Source of the DNA: Paucilactobacillus vaccinostercus DSM 20634
GTDB taxonomy: Bacteria > Bacillota > Bacilli > Lactobacillales > Lactobacillaceae
DNA: 64,000 nucleotides
Direction: 5' to 3'
Assembly (NCBI RefSeq): GCF_001436295.1
Contig: NZ_AYYY01000029.1
Span: 1-64,000 of the forward strand
The notes below the pieces were generated by a model. The model saw only the letters and a program-made list of their open reading frames with translations. It searched no databases and was not told the origin of the DNA. The number at the start of each line of letters is the position of its first letter. The stretch's first letter is position 1. Below, piece after piece: positions 29,107 to 37,679 of the stretch. A program made the position numbers and the translations under genes.

Positions 29107-30039
29107 TTACTTAAAGGCGGCAAATAAGCGATCAATTTCAGCATATTCCTCGTCATTTAACTGAACATCTAGTGCCGCTGCGTTGCTTTGTACTTGAGCG
29201 GGCTGCTTAGCTCCCGGAATCACAATACTAATCAGTGGATTTTGCATGTACCACGCTAAAATAGTTTGTGCGACCGTTGCTTGATGCAAGTCCGCAATCG
29301 GTTGAACCCGTTTAACGGCCGCTAAAATTTGGTCGTACCGTGGTGCTTGAAAATCCGGATTTTCCGCGCGAATATCGCCATCAGCAAACGAAACTGGCCC
29401 ATCGTATTTACCCGTCAATAGTCCTGAAGCCAATGGGAAATACGGAACGAAACTAATTTGGTGGTCCTTTAGGTAGGTCATCTTTGCCAGATTATCTTGG
29501 TGGAGCAGACTGAACTGGTCTTCCACAATGTCCACATAACCGTCAGCGTTAGCCTCCTTAATCTGATCGAGACTAAAGTTCGAAACCCCGATTGCCCGAA
29601 TTTTTCCCTGTTCCTTCAGTCGTTGGAGTGCACCGACTGCCTCGGCCTTAGGCGTTTTTTCATCCGGAAAGTGGATGTAATAGATATCAAGATAGTCCGT
29701 CTTTAACCGTCGCAAACTATTTTCAACCTGTGTTGTTAGAAACTGGGGGTCATTATTAAACTGATCTCCATCATGGGCCCCCTTAGAGGCAATCGTGATC
29801 TCATGGCGATCAAAATCCTGAATCGCCTGACCAATCAGTTCTTCAGAATGACCTAATCCATAGGCATACGCTGTATCAATCAGGTTGATACCACTTCTGA
29901 GTGCCGTCTGAACAATTTCAATTCCCGTTTCATCCTTCAAATTTGGAAATAGGTTTCGACCACCTACAGCGTTTGCTCCAAGTCCTAATGCTGTTGTTTC
30001 AACATCCGTTTGTCCAATTTTTACTAATGTGCGTCCCAC
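29107..30039 (-). CDS. Aldo/keto reductase
   Basis: The 310-residue TIM-barrel oxidoreductase has the family marks DTAYAYGLGHSEELIG near residue 56, a catalytic lysine in ASKGAHDG, and the C-terminal NADPH segment IVIPGAKQPAQVQSN. It resembles the YakC/potassium-channel-beta group that reduces aldehydes with NADPH. I choose the GTG giving MGRTLVKIG, eight bases after AAAGGGG. It is transcribed away from the copper ATPase. Confidence 0.86.
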   Translation of the reverse strand: MGRTLVKIGQTDVETTALGLGANAVGGRNLFPNLKDETGIEIVQTALRSGINLIDTAYAYGLGHSEELIGQAIQDFDRHEITIASKGAHDGDQFNNDPQFLTTQVENSLRRLKTDYLDIYYIHFPDEKTPKAEAVGALQRLKEQGKIRAIGVSNFSLDQIKEANADGYVDIVEDQFSLLHQDNLAKMTYLKDHQISFVPYFPLASGLLTGKYDGPVSFADGDIRAENPDFQAPRYDQILAAVKRVQPIADLHQATVAQTILAWYMQNPLISIVIPGAKQPAQVQSNAAALDVQLNDEEYAEIDRLFAAFK

Positions 30040-30135
30040 GAGACACACCCCTTTCGTTTCAGATATAGTAGAGATACCATCTGCCTGTCATTGTTGAACA
30101 CTTCCCAGATTGATGCAACTATTTTGGCTTAAGGA

Positions 30136-30188
30136 TTGACAGTTTACGGTTACAGATGTAACCTTAATTTGTAAAAGTTACATTTGTA
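30136..30188 (+). promoter_or_regulatory. copB promoter with two CopY operators
   Basis: TACAGATGTA (30151-30160) and TACATTTGTA (30179-30188) both match the CopY cop-box TACANNTGTA. The first lies within the spacer after TTGACA (30136-30141); the -10 box is weak (TAACCT). Copper would release the CopY repressor. No copY gene is in the window. Confidence 0.85.
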
Positions 30189-30217
30189 ACCGATAAAAAT
30201 TACAAGGAGGATTTCAA

Positions 30218-32293
30218 ATGACAACACACGATCACATGCCTGACAAAATGGCCATGCCAGATATGGATATGGACATGACTATGAGTGACCACGGGTCTCA
30301 CGATATGATGATGCACGGGGGACACATGATGCACATGGGCAATCTCAAACGCAAATTCTGGGTATCCCTCATTCTCACCATCCCCGTCATTATCATGAGC
30401 CCCATGATGGGCGTTAACCTGCCGTTCCAAATTACAAGCCATCCTTGGACTGATTTGCTCGTCGCCATTCTGGGAACAATCATTTTTGTTTATGGTGGTG
30501 CCCCCTTCTTCAGTGGCGCTAAGGGAGAACTGGCTAGTAAAAAACCGGCCATGATGACTTTGATCGCCATGGGGATTTCCGTTGCGTTTATCTATAGTAT
30601 TTATGCCGTCGTCGCGAACCAGGTCCTTCATCTCCCTGGTCACGTCATGGACTTTTTCTGGGAACTTGTCACCCTGATTGACATCATGCTGCTGGGCCAC
30701 TGGATTGAAATGGATACGGTAATGAATGCCGGTTCGGCCCTCGATCGACTCGCTAAACTCCTCCCCAGCGACGCCCACCTCATCAGTGACGATACCATCA
30801 CTGAGGTTCCCATTAAGCAGCTGCAACTGGACGACACCGTTGAAATTCGGGCGGGTGAAAAAGTACCGGCCGACGGCACAATTATTGACGGCACAAGCCA
30901 CGTCAACGAATCCATGCTGACCGGTGAAGCACGGCCCGTTAAAAAAGCCCCCAATGACACCGTAATTGGGGGCGCCATTAATGGCGATGGCACCTTACGC
31001 GTCAAAGTTACGGGAACCGGTGATTCCGGCTACCTCGCCCAAGTAATGAAACTGGTACAAACCGCACAAAATTCAAAGTCTGCTAAGGAAAATACAGCTG
31101 ATCGGGTGGCCGGACTGCTCTTCTACGCGGCACTCACCGTCGCCATCGTTGCCTTTATCAGCTGGCTGCTAATCGATAACCTCGCCATCGCGCTCTCGAT
31201 TGCCGTTACCGTGCTCGTAATTGCCTGCCCGCACGCACTCGGATTGGCCATTCCCCTCGTCGTGGCGCGTAGTACCGCCATCGCGGCAAGTCATGGTCTC
31301 CTGATTGCTCACCGTGATGTTTTGGAAACCGTTCCCGACTTACGCTATGTTTTGATGGACAAAACAGGAACGCTAACGGAAGGCAACTTTACCGTTCACG
31401 AGACACACAGCGTCAGCGATCTTGATGATCAACGCGTCTTGCAACTGATGGCCAGCCTCGAAAGTGGCTCCAGTCACCCCCTTGCCGTGGGCATTCTCGA
31501 ACAAGCGCAGCAAGCCCAACTCGACTTACTTTCCGTAACGGATAGTCAGCAACAAACCGGGGTTGGCCTTACTGGCACTATCGATGGACAGGCCTATCAA
31601 ATTGTCTCTCCCGGCTACGTTGAAAAAGCCCAACTGGCTCACCCTCATTTTTCATTAGAGCGGCTGCTGCAAACCGGAGACACCGTTAGTTTCCTCGTTC
31701 AAAATGATCAGATTCTCGGATATGTCGCCCAGGGAGATACCATTAAACCCAGTGCGGTGACCCTCATTACGCAACTTAAACAGCAACGCTTGATTCCCGT
31801 CATGATGACAGGTGATAATGCGCAGAGTGCCCAAAAGGTTGCGCAGCAACTCGGCATTGACCACGTCCACGCCGGCCTTCTTCCCGAAGACAAGGAACAA
31901 CTCGTCCGTCATTACCAACAAGACCACGCCAAAGTGATGATGGTCGGTGACGGTGTCAATGACGCGCCGAGTCTTGCTCGGGCAGACATCGGTGTTGCGA
32001 TTGGTTCTGGCACCGAGGTTGCCATTAGCTCCGCGGACATCATCTTGGTCCGCAGCGATCCGCACAGTATCATTGAATTTTTAACGTTAGCACGGCAAAC
32101 CAACCGCAAGATGACCCAAAATCTTTGGTGGGGAGCTGGTTACAACATCATCACAATTCCGCTCGCAGCTGGCATTCTAGCACCATGGGGATTCATGTTG
32201 AACCCGATGGTGGGCGCCGTTGTCATGTCCTTGAGCACCATCATTGTTGCCATCAACGCTATGACCTTAAAAGACGAGGAACATACTGCCTGA
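30218..32293 (+). CDS. copB: Copper-exporting P-type ATPase, CopB class
   Basis: The 691-residue P1B ATPase expels copper ions. The first 40 residues form a His/Met-rich metal-binding tail instead of a CxxC domain. The transport site is CPH at 337-339, which defines the CopB (P1B-3) class; the phosphorylation site DKTGT is at 381-385 and the hinge GDGVNDAP near 573. About eight membrane helices are visible. GGAGG precedes the start. It is a single gene under two CopY boxes, and its stop lies only eight bases from the convergent sugE stop. Confidence 0.95.
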   Translation: MTTHDHMPDKMAMPDMDMDMTMSDHGSHDMMMHGGHMMHMGNLKRKFWVSLILTIPVIIMSPMMGVNLPFQITSHPWTDLLVAILGTIIFVYGGAPFFSGAKGELASKKPAMMTLIAMGISVAFIYSIYAVVANQVLHLPGHVMDFFWELVTLIDIMLLGHWIEMDTVMNAGSALDRLAKLLPSDAHLISDDTITEVPIKQLQLDDTVEIRAGEKVPADGTIIDGTSHVNESMLTGEARPVKKAPNDTVIGGAINGDGTLRVKVTGTGDSGYLAQVMKLVQTAQNSKSAKENTADRVAGLLFYAALTVAIVAFISWLLIDNLAIALSIAVTVLVIACPHALGLAIPLVVARSTAIAASHGLLIAHRDVLETVPDLRYVLMDKTGTLTEGNFTVHETHSVSDLDDQRVLQLMASLESGSSHPLAVGILEQAQQAQLDLLSVTDSQQQTGVGLTGTIDGQAYQIVSPGYVEKAQLAHPHFSLERLLQTGDTVSFLVQNDQILGYVAQGDTIKPSAVTLITQLKQQRLIPVMMTGDNAQSAQKVAQQLGIDHVHAGLLPEDKEQLVRHYQQDHAKVMMVGDGVNDAPSLARADIGVAIGSGTEVAISSADIILVRSDPHSIIEFLTLARQTNRKMTQNLWWGAGYNIITIPLAAGILAPWGFMLNPMVGAVVMSLSTIIVAINAMTLKDEEHTA

Positions 32294-32301
32294 TGATGGC
32301 A

Positions 32302-32616
32302 CTAAACCGTCAACTTGATGCCGACAATGCCAATCAGTAACAGTACCACGAATCCCCAAGTCAGTGGCGATAGCTTGTCGCCAAAAAAAATAACCCCCAC
32401 GATGATCGTCCCAACTGCACCGATTCCGGTCCATACCGGATACGCCAATCCTAACGGCAACGATCTAATCGCTCGGGCAAGCAGCCAAAAGCTCCCCACC
32501 ATTGCCACAATGGTATAAATTGCAAAATTGGTTTTGTGAAACCCCTGACTTAGCTTCAGTGTGGTCGCCCACACGGTTTCCAAAATCCCCGCAATTAATA
32601 GCTCAATCCATGCCAT
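32302..32616 (-). CDS. sugE: Small multidrug resistance protein, SugE/Gdx type
   Basis: The 104-residue protein has four membrane helices with the conserved glutamate at position 13 (MAWIELLIAGILETVWA). The W-A-T-T-L-K-L-S context is typical of the SugE/Gdx subgroup, whose members export guanidinium or quaternary cations. AGGAGG precedes MAWIELL. The leader forms a terminator-like hairpin just before the ribosome binding site, so expression may be controlled by RNA structure. Confidence 0.88.
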   Translation of the reverse strand: MAWIELLIAGILETVWATTLKLSQGFHKTNFAIYTIVAMVGSFWLLARAIRSLPLGLAYPVWTGIGAVGTIIVGVIFFGDKLSPLTWGFVVLLLIGIVGIKLTV

Positions 32617-32630
32617 AATAATTTTCCTCC

Positions 32631-32757
32631 TAAAAACACAAAACACCGGTACCATTCCTACAAGACCTAAAGGAATGATATCGGTGTTTAAGCTACCCGG
32701 TGGTAACTGTGTTATGATTAATAAAATTATTGTATCAACTCGGATACATTTTAGCAA
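32631..32757 (-). promoter_or_regulatory. sugE promoter and putative attenuator leader
   Basis: A promoter TTGCTA (32752-32757)/TACAAT (32729-32734), spacing 17, predicts a start near 32722. The transcript then contains a 6-bp hairpin (GTTACC-ACCG-GGTAGC), an 18-bp stem (32642-32659 with 32671-32688, one mismatch) followed by GTGTTTTT, and the ribosome binding site. CACCGGGTA (32694-32702) could instead pair with the 3' arm TACCGGTG, forming an antiterminator. Guanidine riboswitches are known before such genes; I could not match a class. Confidence 0.55.
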
Positions 32758-32823
32758 CTTTGCTGAATTCGTTCCTCTCCGTTGCCATACAAGTTAAATT
32801 AAACAGAAATGAAGTGATCAATA

Positions 32824-33321
32824 ATGATGGATAAAAATGTTAAATATCCTGACACCGCCGCCTTCAACTACGTCCAAAAAGAATTTGAAGCCCGTGGCGT
32901 CACGATCCAAAAAATTGCGGATGTTGCTTACGATTTACAGCACCGGCATATTCCCGAAGTAACAATGGCAGAAATTGTCGATGCCGTCATTGATGTGCTG
33001 CACAAGCGTGAAGTGCTCAACAACATTATGGTTGGTTTACAACTCGATAAGCTCGCCAACCAAGGGCTTCTCGACGAACCCCTCCAAACGATTGTCGGTC
33101 ACGACCTCGGCGTCTTTGGTGTCGACGAAACCTTAGGAAATCAGATTTCGACGGTTTACGGCCAAATTGGGACGACCAGCTATGGTTATGTCGACAATAT
33201 TAAGCCGGGCATTATCGGCGAACTAGACAAAGATCCAAACACGGTAAACACCTTCATCGACGACTTGGTTGGTGCCGTGGCAGCGGCCGTATCCGGTAAG
33301 GTCGCCCATCAACACAGCTAA
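32824..33321 (+). CDS. pgpA: Phosphatidylglycerophosphatase A-like protein
   Basis: The 165-residue soluble protein matches the YutG/PgpA group seen in Firmicutes, with GVTIQKIADVAYDLQ near residue 24, VVGLQ-like core helices and HDLGVFGVDETLG near 93. PgpA dephosphorylates phosphatidylglycerophosphate, but Gram-positive members lack the membrane anchor and their activity is less certain. Either of two adjacent ATGs could start it; GAAGTG lies upstream. Confidence 0.75.
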   Translation: MMDKNVKYPDTAAFNYVQKEFEARGVTIQKIADVAYDLQHRHIPEVTMAEIVDAVIDVLHKREVLNNIMVGLQLDKLANQGLLDEPLQTIVGHDLGVFGVDETLGNQISTVYGQIGTTSYGYVDNIKPGIIGELDKDPNTVNTFIDDLVGAVAAAVSGKVAHQHS

Positions 33322-33329
33322 ACAAAAAT

Positions 33330-33383
33330 GGATGACTGTCACTCACTACGCAAAGTAGCCAGCGGCCAGTCACCCTTTTTTAT
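33330..33383 (+). terminator. pgpA terminator
   Basis: GGATGACTG/CAGTCACCC arms (33330-33338 with 33367-33375, one mismatch) enclose a smaller CTAC/GTAG hairpin and are followed by TTTTTTATTT. Confidence 0.6.
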
Positions 33384-33387
33384 TTCA

Positions 33388-34005
33388 TTAAATGAACTGG
33401 GCTACAAATTTCCAGAGCAGGCGGAGGCCGTAGCCAATAATAATCACGCCGCAAACCCGGTTTAACAAAAGTAAAAATTTCGCTTGAAACCGATCCTTGA
33501 GTAACGACGTCACAAACGTCAAACCTGTAAACCACAGCACCGAAGCCGTACAAACACCACCAATAAACAGATTGCCTGCATTGCCCACCATCGATACCCG
33601 GAAGGCCCCCAAGAGCATGGTGCCATCTAAAATTGCCTGTGGATTAAGCCACGCGATGGCGAAGGCCGACGCCACCACCTTCCAGTAGCTAAAACGCTCG
33701 TTGGCCGCTGCGTCAGGCATCGTCACATCTTGAGCTTTCAGTAATGACACTCCAATCACGAGTACCATCAGACTGCCGACGATCAGGATCACCTGTTCCA
33801 GCAACGGGATGACTTTGAGTAATTTACCAATTCCGAAAAACGAGGCGAGTGCCAGAGAAATATCAAAAAACGTGATAATTAGGGCGGCGCGTAATGCCCG
33901 TCCGCGTGGCTGGGCCAATGCCGTATTAATTGTATAGAGATTTTGTACCCCAATCGGGGCAATATAAGCGACCCCGAATAAGAGGCCCTGTCCGTAAGTT
34001 AACAT
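33388..34005 (-). CDS. LysE-family amino-acid exporter
   Basis: The 205-residue protein has six hydrophobic segments and the LysE/ArgO opening YIAPIGVQNLYTINTALAQPRGRA. The family exports basic or other amino acids. The start at MLTYGQG is preferred; a start four codons earlier is possible. It is divergent from a MocR-type regulator, the usual arrangement for a regulator and its transport target. Confidence 0.85.
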   Translation of the reverse strand: MLTYGQGLLFGVAYIAPIGVQNLYTINTALAQPRGRALRAALIITFFDISLALASFFGIGKLLKVIPLLEQVILIVGSLMVLVIGVSLLKAQDVTMPDAAANERFSYWKVVASAFAIAWLNPQAILDGTMLLGAFRVSMVGNAGNLFIGGVCTASVLWFTGLTFVTSLLKDRFQAKFLLLLNRVCGVIIIGYGLRLLWKFVAQFI

Positions 34006-34135
34006 TTCAATTACCATCCAAATTTCATCATACTTATGCTAAGCTTGTAGCAACAATCCCTATTCTAACGAATTAATTTATTTTTATCCCAGCCAAGTCA
34101 AATTAAATGACCAGCCAAATGATCGGAGGGTTCTC

Positions 34136-35581
34136 ATGCGCGTCACTATTAATTGGCACCCCAATCCACAGCTTCATCAACCCCTTTACCAGCAACTCGT
34201 CAATTACTGCCTCCAAGAAATTGAAACCGGCAATTGGGCATTGGGAGATCAGCTTCCCCCACAGCGAGAACTAGCGGCGCAATTGCAGGTTAATCGCAGT
34301 ACGATCGGCCAGGCAATGACCCAACTCGTCGATTACGGCGTGATCAGTGGTAAACGTGGTGGTGGCACCACCATCATCAGCAACACCTGGTCACTGATGA
34401 TGAAAAAAGCGCCCGTCAACTGGCAAGAGTACATCCAAAGCGGACACTTTAAAGCTAACCTTCATACCATCCAAACCATTAACACCCATGAAACCCGAAT
34501 GCCCATACGCCTCAGCACGGGCGAACTCGCACCCGCTTTCTTACCACACCAGCTCTTTGCTGATGCCTTGACCCGTGTTGGTCACCGGTTGCAACAGCTT
34601 AACTACCTCGAACCACAGGGATTACTGGCGCTCCGTGAACAACTCGCTCAGCGGCTTCAACGATGGGGCATTCAGGCGAGTGCCGACACCATTTTGATTA
34701 CGTCCGGTTCACTCCAAGCCCTGCAACTAATTTCCCTGTCCCTCCTCGACGAGCACGCGACCGTCTACACCGAGACGCCGACCTACCTAAACTCGCTCCA
34801 AATCTTTCAGTCTGCTGGGGTCCATCTGCGTGGCCTCCCCCTCACCCGTGATGGCGTCGCCTACTGGCAGCTTCCCCAAACTGAACAGCAAAAACTCCTG
34901 TATGTCATTCCCAGTTTTCAAAATCCGACTGGTCAGGTCATGACCCTTAAACATCGCCGCGAGCTGCTGACCTTTGCCAACCGGCGGCAACTCCCGATCA
35001 TCGAGGACAGTGCGTATCAGGATCTTTGGTTTGACACGCGCCCCCCACAGCCACTCAAGGCACTCGATGATCACGGTGCCGTCATCTACCTAGGGAGTAG
35101 TTCTAAAATTCTGGCTCCTGGACTACGGCTAGGCTGGGTTGTCGCCCCCCGGCCGATTATCTCCCGCCTTGCCGACGTCAAAATGCAAACAGACTACGGC
35201 GCCAGTTCGCTATCCCAACTCGCACTTGCTGAAATTCTAGCCAATTCCGATTTTGATCGCTATTTAGTCCAAACACGAACACGGCTACAACAACGAGCCC
35301 AAGCAGCACTGCAGAGCCTTCAAACCTATTTGGCCCCTTACGCTAAGTGGCAAGAACCAACCGGGGGCTTTTACATCTGGCTAAAACTGGATCCACGCAT
35401 TAAAATTGACGCGCTGTTTGATGCTGCCCGTGCTCAAGGCGTGCTGATTAATCCCGGTGATCTCTATGCTTTTCACCACGTGCAAGCCATTCGACTTTCC
35501 TACGCCTACGCCGAACCAGCAGCATTTGCAGCCGGCTGTCGTATCTTAAAACAGCTGATTGAGATTCAACTTACTCACTAA
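34136..35581 (+). CDS. MocR-family transcriptional regulator (GntR HTH fused to aminotransferase)
   Basis: The 481-residue protein has a GntR winged helix-turn-helix in the first 75 residues (GDQLPPQRELAAQLQVNRST) and an aminotransferase fold after about residue 110. The PLP lysine is in YLGSSSKILAPGLRLGW near residue 324. Such proteins bind PLP and control nearby genes, here probably the divergent lysE. GGAGGG precedes the ATG. The two genes share a 130-bp intergenic region. Confidence 0.9.
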   Translation: MRVTINWHPNPQLHQPLYQQLVNYCLQEIETGNWALGDQLPPQRELAAQLQVNRSTIGQAMTQLVDYGVISGKRGGGTTIISNTWSLMMKKAPVNWQEYIQSGHFKANLHTIQTINTHETRMPIRLSTGELAPAFLPHQLFADALTRVGHRLQQLNYLEPQGLLALREQLAQRLQRWGIQASADTILITSGSLQALQLISLSLLDEHATVYTETPTYLNSLQIFQSAGVHLRGLPLTRDGVAYWQLPQTEQQKLLYVIPSFQNPTGQVMTLKHRRELLTFANRRQLPIIEDSAYQDLWFDTRPPQPLKALDDHGAVIYLGSSSKILAPGLRLGWVVAPRPIISRLADVKMQTDYGASSLSQLALAEILANSDFDRYLVQTRTRLQQRAQAALQSLQTYLAPYAKWQEPTGGFYIWLKLDPRIKIDALFDAARAQGVLINPGDLYAFHHVQAIRLSYAYAEPAAFAAGCRILKQLIEIQLTH

Positions 35582-35628
35582 AAAAGGGATTATCACACTC
35601 AGCTTTGCAAGTGCGATAATCTCTTTTT
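35581..35628. terminator. Bidirectional terminator
   Basis: Arms 35581-35594 and 35615-35628 pair over 14 bp with one G-U pair, with A and T runs at the ends, between convergent mocR and DUF554 genes. Confidence 0.85.
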
Positions 35629-36349
35629 AAATGGCGGCGTATAAGACCACCACTAAGATGGCTGGTAGCATATTGGCAACCCGAATCTTCATGTCAAATA
35701 GCAAGTTAAGGCCGATACAAAAAATCATCATCGATCCCACCAATGAAATTCCATTTGTCATGGCCGTCGATAATAATGGGGCGATAAGCGTGGCTAATAA
35801 CGTAATCGTCATTTGAAAACCAAACACCGGCAGTGCACTGAACACCGCTCCTAATCCAAACGTTGCCGCGTAAATCGCAATAATGACCCCATCCAAAATT
35901 GCCTTCGTGAATAGCATGTTGGGATCGTGCTGCAAGGCATCTTGAATCGGGCCAATAATGGCCATTGCCCCCACACAGACCGTTAACGTCGCGCTCACAA
36001 AGCCGTCCACAAACCGTGAATCACTCCCCGATCCCACTTTTTGCCGCAGCCACTGACCAAGCTTCACAAACTGTGCGTCGATATTGATCAACTCACCAAT
36101 CAATGTCCCAAGCGTGAGTGAAATCGTGGCCATCAAAATCCCCGTCGTTTCAATCTGGGTGCCGTGAACGACCAGCATCTGTGCCAACGTTCCACTAATT
36201 CCGATAAACACAACGGCAACCCCGATTGCCTGCATAATCGATTTTTGTAAACTTTGCTTCAACAATCGTTGAAATATGTACCCCAGTACGCCACCGACCA
36301 CAATTGCACCGGTATTGACAAATGTTCCTGTTCCCACTATGTAAATCAC
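35627..36349 (-). CDS. DUF554-family membrane protein
   Basis: The 240-residue protein has about seven hydrophobic segments and the GTFVNTGAIVVGGVLGY opening that marks DUF554 (YdfK). Function is unknown. The start is a GTG; GAGGAAG lies seven bases upstream of the one giving MIYIVGTG, and another GTG four codons downstream is an alternative. The stop is inside the terminator shared with mocR. Confidence 0.8.
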   Translation of the reverse strand: MIYIVGTGTFVNTGAIVVGGVLGYIFQRLLKQSLQKSIMQAIGVAVVFIGISGTLAQMLVVHGTQIETTGILMATISLTLGTLIGELINIDAQFVKLGQWLRQKVGSGSDSRFVDGFVSATLTVCVGAMAIIGPIQDALQHDPNMLFTKAILDGVIIAIYAATFGLGAVFSALPVFGFQMTITLLATLIAPLLSTAMTNGISLVGSMMIFCIGLNLLFDMKIRVANMLPAILVVVLYAAI

Positions 36350-36431
36350 TAACACTTCCTCTCATAGTATCCTAATTATTATACTATCTAGCATCAATAA
36401 TAAAAGTACTTTTCCTCATGAAAATTTAAGA

Positions 36432-36460
36432 TTGACATCCCCTTCGTTGCCCCATAAAAT
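36432..36460 (+). promoter_or_regulatory. azlCD promoter
   Basis: TTGACA (36432-36437) and TAAAAT (36455-36460) are 17 bp apart, 48 bp before azlC. Confidence 0.8.
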
Positions 36461-36507
36461 AGATCTAATACTGTTTTTCATTGCTCTTTGTACGAGGAGG
36501 TTTTACC

Positions 36508-37215
36508 ATGAATAATCGGCTCGACGCCACAACCGCCGTCAAAGATACCCTACCGACGGTTTTTGGCTATATTGGTATCGGCTTAGCGTTCGGGATTGTT
36601 GCCCGTGCCTCGGGAATTAATCCACTTTTAGTACTTTTAATGTCTGCCATTACATATGGAGGTTCCGCCCAATTCGTCGCGGTCAGCATGCTGGCCACAC
36701 ATAGTCCCATCCTATCGATTGTTTTTTCTATCTTTCTGGTTAACTCGCGCATGATCCTGATGAGTACCACTGTGGCCCGTTACTTTAACAATGAATCGCT
36801 CTTCAAAAACATCGTTATCGGCACGCTTTTGACGGATGAAAGCTTTGCGTTGGGGATGAACAAACGTAATTATACCGGTGACACACTGAGCTTCACCTGG
36901 TTTAATACCGCCAATTTTATCGCCTATTTAACTTGGAACGTCGCTTCTCTGGTGGGCGCGCTACTGGGTAACTTCATCCAAAACCCAGAAAAGATTGGCC
37001 TGGATTTTGCCCTCGTTGCCATGTTTATCGGTCTGTTGTACTTGCAAGTCATTTCGGATCGTTCCCTTAACCGGCTTCTGCAAGTCATGGTCATTACGCT
37101 GACTTTGATTCTAATCTACGTCGGTCTCATTTTCGTTCCTAGTAATCTATTAATTTTACTCGTCACCTTAATCGGGTGCGGGTGTGGGGTGGTGCTTAAA
37201 CATGCCTTCTTCTAG
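36508..37215 (+). CDS. azlC: Branched-chain amino acid exporter, large subunit
   Basis: AzlC and AzlD together export branched-chain amino acids or analogues such as azaleucine. The 235-residue protein has eight or so hydrophobic segments and the family segment YGGSAQFVAVSML near residue 50. The start MNNRLDATTAV is set by GAGGAGG. It overlaps azlD by 14 bases. Confidence 0.92.
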   Translation: MNNRLDATTAVKDTLPTVFGYIGIGLAFGIVARASGINPLLVLLMSAITYGGSAQFVAVSMLATHSPILSIVFSIFLVNSRMILMSTTVARYFNNESLFKNIVIGTLLTDESFALGMNKRNYTGDTLSFTWFNTANFIAYLTWNVASLVGALLGNFIQNPEKIGLDFALVAMFIGLLYLQVISDRSLNRLLQVMVITLTLILIYVGLIFVPSNLLILLVTLIGCGCGVVLKHAFF

Positions 37216-37528
37216 CTTTATTTTACTGACCATTGTTGGGTGCGGTCTCGCCACGTGGCTGTCACGCGTTGCACCGTTTATCATCCTCAAAAAGTACCAA
37301 CTATCGCCCGCCATCATTGAATTTTTATCATTCGTACCGATCGTAATCATGGCCGCGCTCTGGTTTGAAAATCTTTTCCATCAAAATTTAGGTCACCTGC
37401 CAAGTATCAACTATGAAAATTTCTTCGCATCCATTCCAACGGTGATCGGTGCCGTTATTACGAAGAGTTTACTGGTTATCGTGGTCATTGGCATTATTTC
37501 TTTAGCCGTGGTTCGCTGGCTAATGTAG
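37202..37528 (+). CDS. azlD: Branched-chain amino acid exporter, small subunit
   Basis: The 108-residue protein has four hydrophobic segments and the AzlD core TWLSRVAPFIIL near residue 19. The ATG giving MPSSSFIL is chosen; an in-frame GTG six codons upstream is the alternative. The overlap with azlC suggests coupled translation. Confidence 0.9.
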   Translation: MPSSSFILLTIVGCGLATWLSRVAPFIILKKYQLSPAIIEFLSFVPIVIMAALWFENLFHQNLGHLPSINYENFFASIPTVIGAVITKSLLVIVVIGIISLAVVRWLM

Positions 37529-37568
37529 TTTGGGCGGTTGAAATGGCCGTTTTTTTCATACTTCACTC

Positions 37569-37669
37569 GCGGGCACAGACGCCTATCGTATAAGGAAAAA
37601 GCGCCACTAATTGCAAACCCGCAATTAATGGCGCTTTTTCCTTATACCACGGCATCTAACCGTGCCCGC
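37569..37669. repeat. Long imperfect inverted repeat / double terminator
   Basis: Two 26-nt arms (37589-37614 and 37621-37646) match perfectly but for one wobble position. A second outer pair GCGGGCAC/GTGCCCGC lies at 37569-37576 and 37662-37669. The inner stem has A and T runs at its base and probably ends azlD and map transcripts from both sides. The outer arms are more than a terminator needs. Confidence 0.75.
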
Positions 37670-37679
37670 TCACGCTCTA

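Noticed and set aside
30200-30901. 233-codon frame opposite copB
   Set aside because: Antisense shadow of the His/Met-rich and conserved copB frame; it is His/Asn-rich, as expected from the opposite strand, and has no ribosome binding site.
31655-32065. 136-codon frame opposite the 3' half of copB
   Set aside because: Shadow frame over the conserved hinge region of the ATPase.
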